DNA of 64,000 bases, from NCBI GenBank assembly GCA_963819845.1, contig CAWFXQ010000016.1:124001-188000 (forward strand), written 5' to 3'. Origin of the DNA: DATAGF01 sp963819845 (lineage in GTDB: Bacteria > Actinomycetota > Thermoleophilia > Miltoncostaeales > Miltoncostaeaceae). A program made the translations under genes and the position numbers. Of the stretch, positions 36,270 through 45,398 are shown piece by piece. Each line of letters begins with the position of its first letter. Position 1 is the stretch's first letter. Below the pieces are notes generated by a model. That model searched no databases, was not told where the DNA came from, and worked only from the letters and a program-made list of their open reading frames with translations.

Positions 36270-36278
36270 GAGGGTGCG

Positions 36279-36773
36279 TTGGACGTACTGGAGCTCATCG
36301 ACAAGCTGGACGACCTGATCCACAACGCGCGGGCGGTGCCGCTGACGGACCAGGTGCGGATCGACCGCGACGCCATCTACGAGCTGCTCGACCAGATGCG
36401 CTCGACCATCCCCGAAGAGGTCAAGCAGGCGCGCTGGATCGTCAAGGAGCGCCAGGAGATGCTGGCCGAGGCCAAGCGCGAGGCCGAGCGGATCGTGGCC
36501 GACGCCCGCGACAAGGCCTCCCAGGAGGCCTCCGAGCAGGAGGTCGTCAAGCGCGCCGAGCGCGAGGCGGCCGAGATCCTCGAGGAGGCGCGCCAGCGCG
36601 AGCGCGAGGTGCGGCTGGGCGCCGAGGACTACGCCGACGAGGTGCTCGGCACCCTCGAGGTGAACCTCGGCAAGTTCCTCCAGGCGGTCCAGCGCGGCCG
36701 CGAGCGCCTGCAGGGGCCGTCCGAGGAGCGGTCGCTCGAGCCGGACGCCGTCCCGCAGGAGCCCGCCGTCTAG
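36279..36773 (+). CDS. SepIVA-like DivIVA-family coiled-coil protein
   Basis: A 164-residue acidic coiled-coil protein. The N-terminal segment (DVLELIDKLDDLIHNARAVP, then RDAIYELLDQMRSTIPEE) resembles mycobacterial SepIVA, an essential septation factor. There too the gene sits beside a DUF177 gene and near rnc-smc-ftsY, so the synteny supports the match. A long helix with the AKREAERIVADARDKA heptad pattern follows. No membrane helix is seen, which argues against an ATP synthase b subunit. The TTG at 36279 is preceded by AGGAGGG. The likely role is in cell division or envelope growth. Confidence 0.7.
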   Translation: MDVLELIDKLDDLIHNARAVPLTDQVRIDRDAIYELLDQMRSTIPEEVKQARWIVKERQEMLAEAKREAERIVADARDKASQEASEQEVVKRAEREAAEILEEARQREREVRLGAEDYADEVLGTLEVNLGKFLQAVQRGRERLQGPSEERSLEPDAVPQEPAV

Positions 36774-36783
36774 GGGGCGGGGC

Positions 36784-37332
36784 GTGGCGGAGGCCGACGC
36801 GAGGATCGACCTCCGCGCACTCGACCTCGCGCCGGGCGCAGAGGCCCGGCTGCGGGTCGCGGTGCCGCGGGTCGAGCTCCGCCTCGGGGGGCTGGACTAC
36901 CGCGTCGAGCCCGCCGAGCCCGAGGTCGACCTCCGCGCCTCGCGCTCCCTCTCGGGCCTCCACCTGCGCCTGCGGACCGCGGTCGAGCTGGTGGGGCCGT
37001 GCTGGCGCTGCCTGGAGGAGGCGCGCCTACGGCTCGAGGTCGAGAGCGACGAGTTCAGCGCCGAGGGCCGCCCCCGCGACGCTCCCTTCGACGAGGACCT
37101 CGACTCGGCCTACGTCGAAGACCTCCGCCTCGACGTCGCCGCGTGGGCGCGCGACGCGATCGCGGAGGCCGTGCCGACGGTGGTCCTGTGCCGGGAGGAC
37201 TGCGCGGGCCTCTGCCCGAGCTGCGGCGCGAACCGCGACGCGGTGGACTGCGGCTGCGTCGCCGTCGAGACCGACCCGCGCTGGGACGCGCTGCGCGAGC
37301 TGTCCGAGCGCCAGGACCGCGCAGACTCCTAG
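36784..37332 (+). CDS. YceD/DUF177 family protein
   Basis: A 182-residue protein with the DUF177 signature: CWRCLEEARLRLE in the middle and CREDCAGLCPSCGANRD near the end, then DPRWDALREL. The Cys pairs suggest a zinc site. In plants and bacteria, family members take part in 23S rRNA maturation, and the gene usually precedes rpmF. Here two unrelated minus-strand genes are inserted between them. The GTG start is ten bases after the SepIVA-like gene. Confidence 0.88.
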   Translation: MAEADARIDLRALDLAPGAEARLRVAVPRVELRLGGLDYRVEPAEPEVDLRASRSLSGLHLRLRTAVELVGPCWRCLEEARLRLEVESDEFSAEGRPRDAPFDEDLDSAYVEDLRLDVAAWARDAIAEAVPTVVLCREDCAGLCPSCGANRDAVDCGCVAVETDPRWDALRELSERQDRADS

Positions 37333-37697
37333 CGCTCCGACCAGACCGCGAGCTCGTTGCCGGCGGGGTCGGCGAAGTGGAACCGGCGCCCGCCGGGGAA
37401 TCCGTAGATCGGCCCGAGGACCGTCCCGCCGGCGTCCGTCACGGCCGCGAGGCTGCCCTCGAGGTCCGCGGAGTAGACGATCACCAGCGGCCCGCCGGCC
37501 CGGACCTCGGATTCGCGTCGCAGGCCCCCCACCTCACGGCCCTCGCTGCGGATGCCGGCGTAGTCGGGGCCGTAGTCGACGACCTCCCAGCCGAACGCCG
37601 CGGCGTAGAAGGCCGCGGCGGCCGGGATGTCGGTCACGGCCATCTCGACGTAGTCGATCGAATGGTGGGAACGGGCGGTCTCGTCGGCTGCGCTCAC
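37329..37697 (-). CDS. VOC (glyoxalase/bleomycin resistance) superfamily protein
   Basis: A 122-residue VOC-fold protein: SIDYVEMAVTDIPAAAAFYA at the start, FGWEVVDYGPDYAGIR, LVIVYSADLEGSLAAV and a C-terminal HFADPAGNELAVWS. It has one betaalphabetabetabeta pair, as in small lactoylglutathione-lyase-like proteins. The metal ligands suggested are His12 and a Glu near the end. Function is unknown. It follows a nitrilase gene and starts with GTG after GGGAGCA. Confidence 0.82.
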   Translation of the reverse strand: MSAADETARSHHSIDYVEMAVTDIPAAAAFYAAAFGWEVVDYGPDYAGIRSEGREVGGLRRESEVRAGGPLVIVYSADLEGSLAAVTDAGGTVLGPIYGFPGGRRFHFADPAGNELAVWSER

Positions 37698-37716
37698 GAT
37701 GGGGTGCTCCCGGTAG

Positions 37717-38610
37717 CTACGGCAGGGTCAGGTCCGGCCGGCTGTAGTGGCCGCCGGTGTCGAACACGCGCCGCGCCGCCATGATCGCCCCCGGGTCGCA
37801 GTCGGCGTAGAGGATCTCCTCGCGCCCCGCGACCGGCCCGGCGAGCAGGTTGCCCCAGGGGTCGGCGATCAGGCTCGCGCCCTGCAGCAGCTCGTCGGGC
37901 CCGGCCGCGATCTCGTCGGCGAGCGGGAAGTCGGCCGGGAACGCGGTCTTTGGCAGGTACTGGACCGGGGAGAGCACGAAGGCGCCGGCCTCGAATGCGA
38001 AGGCGCGCATCGCCGCCACCCAGATGTCGCGGTCGTCGGCGGTGGGGGCGAGGTAGAAGTCGACGCCCTGGCGGTGGAGGGCCTGGCGGGCCTCCGGCAT
38101 GAAGTTCTCCCAGCAGATCAGGCCGCCGAGGCGCCCGTGGTCCGTCTGGTGGACCGTCAGGTCGTCGCCCGCGCCCATGCCCCAGAACACCCGCTCGTGC
38201 AGCGTCGGCATGAGCTTGCGGTGCCTCCCGGCCAGCCGCCCGTCGGGCGACAGCCAGACCAGCGTGTTCCAGAGCGTCCCGGGGCGGGCCGAGTCGCGCT
38301 CGTTGACGCCGATCGCGACCCACGCCCCCGCCCGGCGGGCGGCCGCGCCCAGGCGCTCGGTGTGCGGCCCGGGCACGTCGACTGCCCCGGCCCACATGCG
38401 CCGGTGCACCTCGGCGCCCTCCCTGCCGAAGGTCGCGCAGCGGTGCGCCCAGCGCGAGCTGGGGTAGAGGGACACGAAGACCTCCGGCAGGGCGATGATC
38501 CGCGCGCCGCCCGCCCCGGCCTCGCCGATCAGGTCGCACGCCTTCTCGACCGTCGCCTCCGCGTCGAGCACCACCGGGGTCGCCTGCACCACCGCGACGC
38601 GCACACTCAT
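37717..38610 (-). CDS. Nitrilase (carbon-nitrogen hydrolase) family enzyme
   Basis: A 297-residue CN-hydrolase with the full catalytic triad: Glu in IIALPEVFVSLYP, Lys in GRHRKLMPTLHERVFWGMG, and Cys in GLICWENFMPEARQA. The HRKLMPT and CWEN contexts match true nitrilases (nitrile to carboxylate and ammonia) rather than amidases. Substrate cannot be predicted. The ATG at 38610 is preceded by GGAGGGG. A longer frame from 38634 adds eight residues and looks artificial. It is cotranscribed with the VOC gene. Confidence 0.88.
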   Translation of the reverse strand: MSVRVAVVQATPVVLDAEATVEKACDLIGEAGAGGARIIALPEVFVSLYPSSRWAHRCATFGREGAEVHRRMWAGAVDVPGPHTERLGAAARRAGAWVAIGVNERDSARPGTLWNTLVWLSPDGRLAGRHRKLMPTLHERVFWGMGAGDDLTVHQTDHGRLGGLICWENFMPEARQALHRQGVDFYLAPTADDRDIWVAAMRAFAFEAGAFVLSPVQYLPKTAFPADFPLADEIAAGPDELLQGASLIADPWGNLLAGPVAGREEILYADCDPGAIMAARRVFDTGGHYSRPDLTLP

Positions 38611-38715
38611 CGCCCCTCCTCTCTCGATCCGCATGCCGGATACTCCCCGATTCGCGTCGAGGGCGCGTCACGGCGCCCGTCACGGCGGCGCCTTTTCCCC
38701 GGCGCCGTCGCCCGC

Positions 38716-38721
38716 TACCCT
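38716..38721 (+). promoter_or_regulatory. rpmF -10 box
   Basis: TACCCT lies 32 bases before the rpmF GTG, leaving a leader of about 26 nt. It lies in the 143-bp spacer from the divergent nitrilase, which contains nothing else that I recognise. Confidence 0.35.
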
Positions 38722-38753
38722 TCCGCGAGTCCCTCGACCGGTTGGGTGAGCGC

Positions 38754-38933
38754 GTGGCCGTCCCGAAGCGAAAGACCTCCAAGCAGCGCCGCGACACGCG
38801 GCGGGCGACGCACTCCATCGAGGCGACGCGCATGGGGCGCTGCCCGCGCTGCTCGAGCCCGGTCCGCACCCATCACGTCTGCGGCGTCTGCGGCTACTAC
38901 CGCGGCCGCCCGGTCGTCGAGATCGAGGGGTAG
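38754..38933 (+). CDS. rpmF: 50S ribosomal protein L32, zinc-binding form
   Basis: A 59-residue L32 with VAVPKRKTSKQRRDTRRATH, then CPRCSSPVRTHHVCGVCGYY carrying two CxxC pairs for zinc. The GTG at 38754 matches the conserved family start. An in-frame GTG at 38742 would add four residues. It precedes plsX, as in the classic DUF177-rpmF-plsX order. Confidence 0.95.
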   Translation: MAVPKRKTSKQRRDTRRATHSIEATRMGRCPRCSSPVRTHHVCGVCGYYRGRPVVEIEG

Positions 38934-38982
38934 CTCGCCGACCACGCCCGAGGCCCCGGGGGCCGGGTCGCCGGCCGAGGCC

Positions 38983-39993
38983 GTGGTCGCGCTGGACGGC
39001 ATGGGCGGCGACGACGCGCCGTCGGCGCCGGTGGCCGGCGCCGTCGAGGTCGCGGCCGAGGGCGTCGGCGTCCTGCTGGTGGGCGACGAGACGGCCCTCG
39101 GGGCCGAGCTCGCGCGCCAGGGAGCCTCCGGCGCGCCCGGCATCGAGGTCGTGCACGCGCCGGACACCGTCTCCTCCGGCGAGGAGGGGGCCCGCGCGGT
39201 ACGCGCGAAGCCCGGCGCCTCGGTCTCGACCGCGTGCCGGCTCGTGGGCGAGGGGCGGGCGGGCGCCGCCGTGTCGGCCGGGAACACCGGCGCCACGCTC
39301 GCCGCGGCGACGCTTTACATGCGCCGCATCCCGGGGGTCATCCGCCCGGCGATCGCCGTGCCCCTGCCGGCGAAGGGGGGACGGCCGGTGGTGCTGCTCG
39401 ACGCCGGCGCGAGCGCGGAGGCGCGCCCCGAGCACTTCCCCCAGCTCGCCCTGATGGGGCGGCTGTTCGCCCGCGACGCGCTGGGCGTCGCCGCGCCCCG
39501 CGTCGGGCTCCTGTCCATCGGCGAGGAGGCCCTGAAGGGCAGCGAGATCGTGCTGGCGGCGCACGCGCTGCTGCGCGACACCCCCGGCTTCGCCGGCAAC
39601 GTCGAGGGGCGCGACATCCTCTCCGGGACGGTCGACGTCGTGGTGACCGACGGCTTCACGGGCAACGTGGTGCTCAAGACCATGGAGGGCACCGCGGCCT
39701 TCCTGCTCGGCGAGGTGCGCGCCGCCGTGGGCTCCACCCTCCCCGGGCGCGCCGGCGGCCTGCTCGTGCGGCCGGCGATGCGGCGCATGCGCGAGCGCAT
39801 CGACCCCGAGAACTACGGCGGCGCGGTGCTGCTGGGCGTCCGCGGCCTCGCCGTGATCGGCCACGGCAACTCCACCGGCCGCGCCGTCGCCAACGCGGTC
39901 CGGCTGGCGGCCCGGAGCACGCGCGAGCACCTCACCGCGCACTTCGCCGAGGCCCTCGCCCTCGAGGGCGCCGAGAGGTCGCCCGCCGCGTAG
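38983..39993 (+). CDS. plsX: Phosphate acyltransferase PlsX
   Basis: It makes acyl-phosphate from acyl-ACP for phospholipid synthesis. The 336 residues show VVALDGMGGDDAPSAPV at the start, AVSAGNTGATLAAATLYMRR, RPVVLLDAGASAEARPEH, GLLSIGEEALKGSE, VEGRDILSGTVDVVVTDGF, GNVVLKTMEG and NYGGAVLLGVRGLAVIGHGN. The GTG at 38983 is only two residues short of the usual N-terminus. No ATG, GTG or TTG lies between it and the rpmF stop. acpP follows, giving substrate and enzyme together. Confidence 0.93.
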   Translation: MVALDGMGGDDAPSAPVAGAVEVAAEGVGVLLVGDETALGAELARQGASGAPGIEVVHAPDTVSSGEEGARAVRAKPGASVSTACRLVGEGRAGAAVSAGNTGATLAAATLYMRRIPGVIRPAIAVPLPAKGGRPVVLLDAGASAEARPEHFPQLALMGRLFARDALGVAAPRVGLLSIGEEALKGSEIVLAAHALLRDTPGFAGNVEGRDILSGTVDVVVTDGFTGNVVLKTMEGTAAFLLGEVRAAVGSTLPGRAGGLLVRPAMRRMRERIDPENYGGAVLLGVRGLAVIGHGNSTGRAVANAVRLAARSTREHLTAHFAEALALEGAERSPAA

Positions 39994-40091
39994 GATTCCG
40001 GCGTCGTCGGGGCGGCCGGATCGTCCGAACGCCCATGTAGGTTGACCACCCAGAGCCCGGCGAGCCGTCGGCGCGAAGGAAGGGGGACAGG

Positions 40092-40334
40092 TTGGATCGT
40101 GACAAGGCCGTCGAAGAGGTCCGCGCCATCCTGGTGGAGCAGCTGGGGGTCGACCCGGCCGAGGTCACCGAGGAGTCGTCCTTCCAAGAGGACCTGAACG
40201 CCGACTCGCTCGACCTGGTCGAGCTGATCATGGAGATGGAGGACAGGTTCAAGCTCAAGATCCCCGACGAGGAGGCGGAGAAGATCGCGACGGTGGGCCA
40301 GGCGGTCGACTTCGTGGTGGCCAACAGCGCCTGA
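40092..40334 (+). CDS. acpP: Acyl carrier protein
   Basis: An 80-residue acidic four-helix protein that carries acyl chains on phosphopantetheine. The attachment Ser is in LNADSLDLVELIMEMED, followed by FKLKIPDEEAEKIATVGQAV. It starts with TTG at 40092, preceded by a long purine-rich GGAAGGGGGACAGG. It is located between plsX and rnc, as in many Gram-positives. Confidence 0.96.
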   Translation: MDRDKAVEEVRAILVEQLGVDPAEVTEESSFQEDLNADSLDLVELIMEMEDRFKLKIPDEEAEKIATVGQAVDFVVANSA

Positions 40335-40339
40335 CCGTC

Positions 40340-41026
40340 GTGGATCCGGGCGGGGCCGGCCTGGCGCGCCTGATGGCGGGCCTCGCGCCCGCCCGTCGCC
40401 GGCAGGTCGTCACCCACAGCTCGTGGGCGCGCCGGCGTGAGGCGTCCTTCGAGAGGCTCGAGTTCCTCGGCGACAGCGCCCTGGGCGTGATCGTCAGCCA
40501 GGAGCTCATGCGGCGCCACCCGGGCGCCGACGAGGGGGACCTGTCGTGGATGCGCCAGGCCGTGGTCGGCCGCGACGCGTGTGCCGCGGCGGCCGTCGCC
40601 TCCGGACTCCCCGACTCCCTCGTCGCCGCCGCGCCCCCCGCGAAGTCCCGCGAGGCCGCGGAGCTCGCCGCCCAGCCCCGCGTGCGCGCCGCGCTCGCGG
40701 AGGCCGTCATCGGCGCCGCGTGGCTCGACCTGGGCGTCGAGGCCACCCGGCAGGCGGTGCTGGAGGCCTTCGCCCCCGCGCTCGACGCGGCCCTGCCGGG
40801 CTCGCGCGACCCCAAGACGGCCCTCCAGGAGGAGGCGGCCCGGCGCCGCCTCGGCGTGGCCTACGAGCTGGTGGACGCCAAGGGGCCGCCCCAGAGGCGC
40901 GTCTTCACCACCCGCGCCCTGGTGGACGGGCGGCCGCTCGGCGAGGGCGAGGGCCCCTCGAAGCAGTCCTCCGAGCAGGCCGCCGCGGCCCGGGCCCTGC
41001 GGGCGCTCCGGGGCGAGCCGTGCTGA
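40340..41026 (+). CDS. rnc: Ribonuclease III
   Basis: It cleaves double-stranded RNA in rRNA and mRNA maturation. The signature FERLEFLGDSALG is intact, with its Glu and Asp. The helical DLSWMRQAVVGRD and a C-terminal dsRNA-binding domain (DPKTALQEEAARRRLG, then GPSKQSSEQAAAARALRAL) are present. The second metal block is unusual. Where most enzymes have ADxxEAxIGAxYLD, this one has AALAEAVIGAAWLD, so the conserved Asp is Ala while the catalytic Glu remains. 228 residues. GTG start five bases after acpP; overlaps smc by seven bases. Confidence 0.92.
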   Translation: MDPGGAGLARLMAGLAPARRRQVVTHSSWARRREASFERLEFLGDSALGVIVSQELMRRHPGADEGDLSWMRQAVVGRDACAAAAVASGLPDSLVAAAPPAKSREAAELAAQPRVRAALAEAVIGAAWLDLGVEATRQAVLEAFAPALDAALPGSRDPKTALQEEAARRRLGVAYELVDAKGPPQRRVFTTRALVDGRPLGEGEGPSKQSSEQAAAARALRALRGEPC

Positions 41027-44000
41027 GCCGTCTCACCCTGCGCGGGTTCAAGTCGTTCGCCGACCCCACGACGCTGGAGCTCGGGCCCGGGGTGAACGTC
41101 GTGGTCGGCCCCAACGGGTCGGGCAAGAGCAACCTCGCCGAGGCGGTCATCTGGGCGCTCGGCGAGCAGCGCCCGGGGCGGCTCCGCGCCGGCGGCATGG
41201 GCGAGGTGCTCTACTCGGGCGGGCCGCGCCGCACGGGGGCGCCGCTCGCCGAGGTCGGGCTCGTGATCGCGTCGGGCGACCCCGGCGACCCGGGGCCGGC
41301 CGAGCTGGAGGCCTCGCGGCGGCTCACCCGCGCGGGCGACGCCGACTACCGGCTCAACGGGACCGGGTGCCGCCTGCTCGACGTCCAGGAGGCATTGGCG
41401 GCGCGCGGGGTGGGGCCGGACGCCTTGGCCGTCATCCGCCAGGGGCAGGTCGAGGCGCTGTGCACGAGCACGCCGGTGGAGCGGCGGGCGATCGTGGACG
41501 CCGCGGCCGGCGTCGCCGTCGCCAAGCGCCGGCGCCGGCGGGCCGAGCAGAAGCTGGCGCGCGTCGCCGAGAAGCTCGACCGAGCGCGCGACCTGGCGGG
41601 CGAGGTCCGCGGCCGGGCCCGTGCGCTGGACCGCCAGGCGCGGGCCGCGGAGCGGGCGAAGGCCCTCGATGCCGAGGTCGCCGCCGCCCGGGCGGCGGCG
41701 GGAGCGGCCCGCGCGGGCGCGGCCGCGTCGGCGCACCGCGCCGCCGCCGAGGCCGCGGAGGCCCTGCGGGCCCGGGCGGGCGAGGCCGCGGAGGCCCTGG
41801 CCGCCGCGCGCCGGGCGCGCGCCGAGGCCGGCGAGGCCCGCGACCGCGCCGCCGCCGCCGCGTCCTCCGCGCAGGAGCTCCAGAACGCCCTCCGCACCGC
41901 CGCCGAGCGCACGGCGGGCCGCGCCGAGCTCGCCGGCGAGCGCCTGGCGGGGGCCCAGCGCGCGGCCGAGGAGCGCGCCGCGCGCCGCCGGGCCGCCGCC
42001 GAGCGTCTGGGCGGGCTCGTCGCCGCGGTCTCGGAGGCCGCGGGGCAGGCCGCCGCCGCGGCGGCCGAGGCCCAGCGCGACGACGCCGCCGCGGCGGCCG
42101 CCGAGGAGCGCGACGGAGAGGCCCGCGCCGAGCACCGGCGCCGCGAGGACGCCGCCGCCCTGGCCGCCGCGGCCCTCGCGGCCGCCGACCGCGACGCCGC
42201 CGAGGCGGGCCGCCGCGCCGCGGAGGCGGGCGAGGCCCTGCGCGAGGCCCGGCAGCGCGCCGAGGCCCTCGGCGGCGGGGAGGACGACGCCGCGTCCCTC
42301 GCGCGCCACGAGCGGCGCGAGGAGGTCGCGGCCGCGCGCGCCCGCCTGTGGGCCGGCCGCGAGGAGGCGGCCGCCCGGACCGCGGCCGACGCCGCCGCCA
42401 TCCGCGCGGGCGCGGACGAGCGGCTGCGCGAGGCCAGGGCGGCGACGCGGGCGCTCGCGCCGGCCGGGGAGGCCCGGCCCGGCGGCCTCGGCGACGGCCT
42501 CGAGGTCGAGCCCGGCGCCGAGCGGGCGGTCGCGGCGGCGCTGGGAGCCCTGGCCGAGGCGGTCGCGGCCGGCTCGGTCGAGGAGGGCCGCGCCGCGCTC
42601 GAGGAGGGAGCGAGCGTCGTCGCGGTCCCCGCCCCGGCCCGCGCGCCGGCCGACCCGCCCCCGGGGGGCGCCCCCTCTGGGGTCTCGTGAGGGCCTGCTC
42701 CGACGCGGCGCGGCCGCACCTGGAGCGCCTGCTGGCCGACGCCTGGCTGGTCGACCGGCTCGAGGACGTGCCGCCCGGCACGGGCGGCCTGGTCGTCACT
42801 GCCGACGGCCACGCCCTGCGCCCGGCGGACGGCCTGATGGCCCGCGCCGACGGCGACTGGGCGCGGCGCGCCCTCCACGCCCGCGCCCGGGAGGCCGAGG
42901 CCGCGGCGGCCGCGGGGGCCGACGCCGCCGCCGCGCAGGCCACGGCCGCGGCGGCCGCCGAGGTCGCCCTGATCGCCCGCCGGCGGGCGGCCGAGCGGTC
43001 GTGCGCCCGCGCGACCCAGCGCCTCTCGGCCGCGCGAGCCCGGGCGGGCGGGCGCGCCGAGCGCGCTGCGCAGGCCGCGATCGACGCGGAGCGCCACCAG
43101 GCCGAGGCCGCCGCGCGGGCGGCGGAGGCCGAGGCCGCCGCCGGGCGGCGGGGATCCGCGCACGAGGACGCCCGCGGCGCCGCGGAGGCCGCGGCGGCGG
43201 CCCGCGCCGCCGCCGACGCCGCCGCGCGCGAGCACCGCGACGCGAGCGCCGCCGCCGCCGACGCGCGCACCGCGCTGGCGGCCGCCCGCGCCGCCGAGGC
43301 CGAGGCGCGCGCCCGCGCCGCCGCCACCGAGACGCTCGCCGAGGAGACCGAGGACGCCGACGCCGACCTGGCCCCCGCCCGGCACGCCGCCCGGGCCCTG
43401 GAGGCGGCGGCGGCCGCCCTCGCGCCGCAGGCCGAGGCCGCCCAGGCCCGCCTGGCCGCCGCCGCCGCACAGGTGCGCGAGCGCGACGCCGACCTGTCGG
43501 GCGCGCAGGCGGGCGTCGAGGCCGCCGAGGCCGGCGCCGCCGCCGCGGGCGACGAGGCGCACCGCGCCGAGGTGGACGAGGCCGTCGCGGGCGAGCGGGC
43601 GGCGGAGGCGGGCCCCGCGCCGCCCCCGGACGCCGAGCTGCCGTCCCCCGAGGAGGCCGCCGCCCTCCTCGAGGACCTGGAGCGCCGCCGCGCGGCGCTC
43701 GGCGAGGTCAACCCGCTCGCGGCGGGCGAGCGCGAGGAGCTGGGGGAGCGCGAGTCCGAGATGGCCGCCCAGATCGACGACCTCGAGTCGGCGGCCGCGT
43801 CGCTGCGCGGTCACCTCGACGCCCTCGACACGGCCGTGGCCGAGGGCTTCGACGCCCTGTTCGCCGGCCTGCGCGACCGCTTCGGCGAGGTGTGCGGGCT
43901 GCTCTTCCCCGGGGGCGAGGGACGGCTGCGGGCCGTCGCCGACGAGGAGGGCGAGGCCGGCATCGAGGTCGAGGTGGTGCCCGCCGGCAAGCGCGCGCGG

Positions 44001-44360
44001 TCGCTCTCGCTGATGTCGGGAGGGGAGCGATCGCTGGTGGCGCTCGCCTTCCTGCTGTCGCTCGCCATGGCCCGCCCGGCGCCCTTCTACCTGCTCGACG
44101 AGGTCGAGGCGGCGCTCGACGACGTCAACCTGGGGCGGTTCCTGGGGGTCGTGACGCGCCTCGCCGAGAGCACCCAGTTCATCCTCATCACCCACCAGCA
44201 GCCCACCGTCGAGGCCGCCGACACCCTCTTCGGCGTGACGATGGGGGGCGAGGGCGTCTCGCAGGTGGTGGCCCGGCGCCTCAGCCGCGACGTCGAGGGG
44301 CCGGCGGAGCCGTACGTGCGCCGCGCGCTGCACGCCATCCCGGGCGGCCGCTCGGCGTGA
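41020..44360 (+). CDS. smc: Chromosome segregation protein SMC (frameshift at about 42657-42668)
   Basis: The condensin ATPase, about 1113 residues once repaired. The N-terminal head has LTLRGFKSFADPTTLELGPG, the Walker A VVGPNGSGKSNL and IRQGQVEAL. The C-terminal head has the ABC signature LMSGGERSLVALAFLLSLAM and Walker B FYLLDEVEAALDD. Two extremely Ala-rich coiled coils flank a hinge. At a C5G6 tract near 42657-42668 one base is missing, giving a false stop at 42690. Adding it restores DPPPGGRPLWGLVRACSDAA into the hinge. The GTG at 41020 overlaps rnc. The stop overlaps ftsY (GTGA). Confidence 0.93.
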
Positions 44361-45364
44361 GCCCCCCGGGGCCGGACGTCGATCGCGAGGCGTGGGCGGA
44401 GCTCTTCGAGCTCGCGCCCGCCACATCCGGCGAGGAGTCGCCCGGGCGCCGCGGGCTCTTCTCGCGCCTGCGCGACAACCTCACCAAGCCGCGCCAGACC
44501 ATCTCGCCCCAGCTGGCGGGGATCTTCGCCCCCAAGCTGGTCACGGCCGCGACCTGGGAGGAGCTCGAGGACGCCCTCATCACGGCCGACGTCGGCGTCG
44601 ACGCCACGCTCGACCTCGTCGAGGAGCTGCGTGCGCAGGCGACTCAGGGGCGGATCGTCAGCGGGGCCGACCTGTCGCGGGCCCTGTGGGAGGCGATCGC
44701 CGCCCGCATGGCGTCGGAGCCGCCGCGCATCCCCCTGACCGGCTCGCCCACCGTGATCCTGATCGTGGGCGTCAACGGCAGCGGCAAGACGACCACCATC
44801 GGCAAGCTCGCCCACCGGCTCGCCGAGCTCGACCAGCGGGTCGTCATCGGCGCCGCCGACACCTTCCGCGCGGCGGCGATCGACCAGCTCGCGGTCTGGG
44901 CCGAGCGGTCGGGCGCGCAGCTGGTGCGCCAGTCCCAGGGGGCCGACCCGGGCGCGGTGGCCTACGACGCCGTCGCGTCCGGGGTGGCGCGCGGGGCCGA
45001 CGTCGTGCTCGTCGACACGGCCGGGCGCCTCCAGACGCAGCACAACCTCATGGAGGAGCTGCGCAAGGTGGCCGCGGTGGTGGGCAAGATCGATCCCGAC
45101 GCCCCCCACGAGGTGCTGCTGGTCCTCGACGCCACCACGGGCCAGAACGGCCTCAGTCAGGCCCGCCTGTTCGACGAGGCGGCCGACCTCACCGGCGTGG
45201 TGCTGACGAAGGTCGACGGCACGGCCCGCGGCGGCATCGCGGTGGCCATCCGCCGCGAGCTGGGGATCCCCGTGAAGCTGATCGGCTCGGGGGAGGGCCT
45301 GCCGGACCTCCAGCCGTTCGACGCCCGGGCCTTCGCCCGCGCCATCTTCTCGCCCGACGAGTAG
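44357..45364 (+). CDS. ftsY: Signal recognition particle receptor FtsY
   Basis: The SRP receptor GTPase that delivers ribosome-nascent chains to the membrane. The 335 residues lack a long acidic A domain. A short N-terminal tail leads to the N domain (GLFSRLRDNLTKPRQTISPQ) and the G domain: VGVNGSGKTTTIGKLA, ADTFRAAAIDQLAVWAER, VDTAGRLQTQHNLMEEL, TKVDGTARGGIAVAI and IGSGEGLPDLQPFD. It is coupled to smc, as in mycobacteria, and ffh follows after its own promoter. Confidence 0.96.
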   Translation: MSPPGPDVDREAWAELFELAPATSGEESPGRRGLFSRLRDNLTKPRQTISPQLAGIFAPKLVTAATWEELEDALITADVGVDATLDLVEELRAQATQGRIVSGADLSRALWEAIAARMASEPPRIPLTGSPTVILIVGVNGSGKTTTIGKLAHRLAELDQRVVIGAADTFRAAAIDQLAVWAERSGAQLVRQSQGADPGAVAYDAVASGVARGADVVLVDTAGRLQTQHNLMEELRKVAAVVGKIDPDAPHEVLLVLDATTGQNGLSQARLFDEAADLTGVVLTKVDGTARGGIAVAIRRELGIPVKLIGSGEGLPDLQPFDARAFARAIFSPDE

Positions 45365-45380
45365 GGGCCCGCGGCTCCGC

Positions 45381-45386
45381 TAAGAT
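45381..45386 (+). promoter_or_regulatory. ffh -10 box (very short leader)
   Basis: TAAGAT ends 12 bases before the ffh ATG (45399), predicting a 5' leader of only about six bases, too short for an SD interaction. Confidence 0.45.
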
Positions 45387-45398
45387 CGCGGGTCGCCC

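Noticed and set aside
41020..42690. A naturally split or truncated SMC
   Set aside because: The stop comes from a missing base in a C5G6 tract. The hinge and second coiled coil continue in the next frame with matching homology.
41640..43640. Repetitive GCC/GCG-rich stretch that looks like a tandem repeat array
   Set aside because: There is no fixed repeat unit. It encodes the Ala-rich coiled coils of SMC.
40581..45364. Several very long Arg/Pro/Ala-rich frames over rnc, smc and ftsY
   Set aside because: They are shadows caused by high G+C, with biased composition and no recognisable domains except where they coincide with the true genes.
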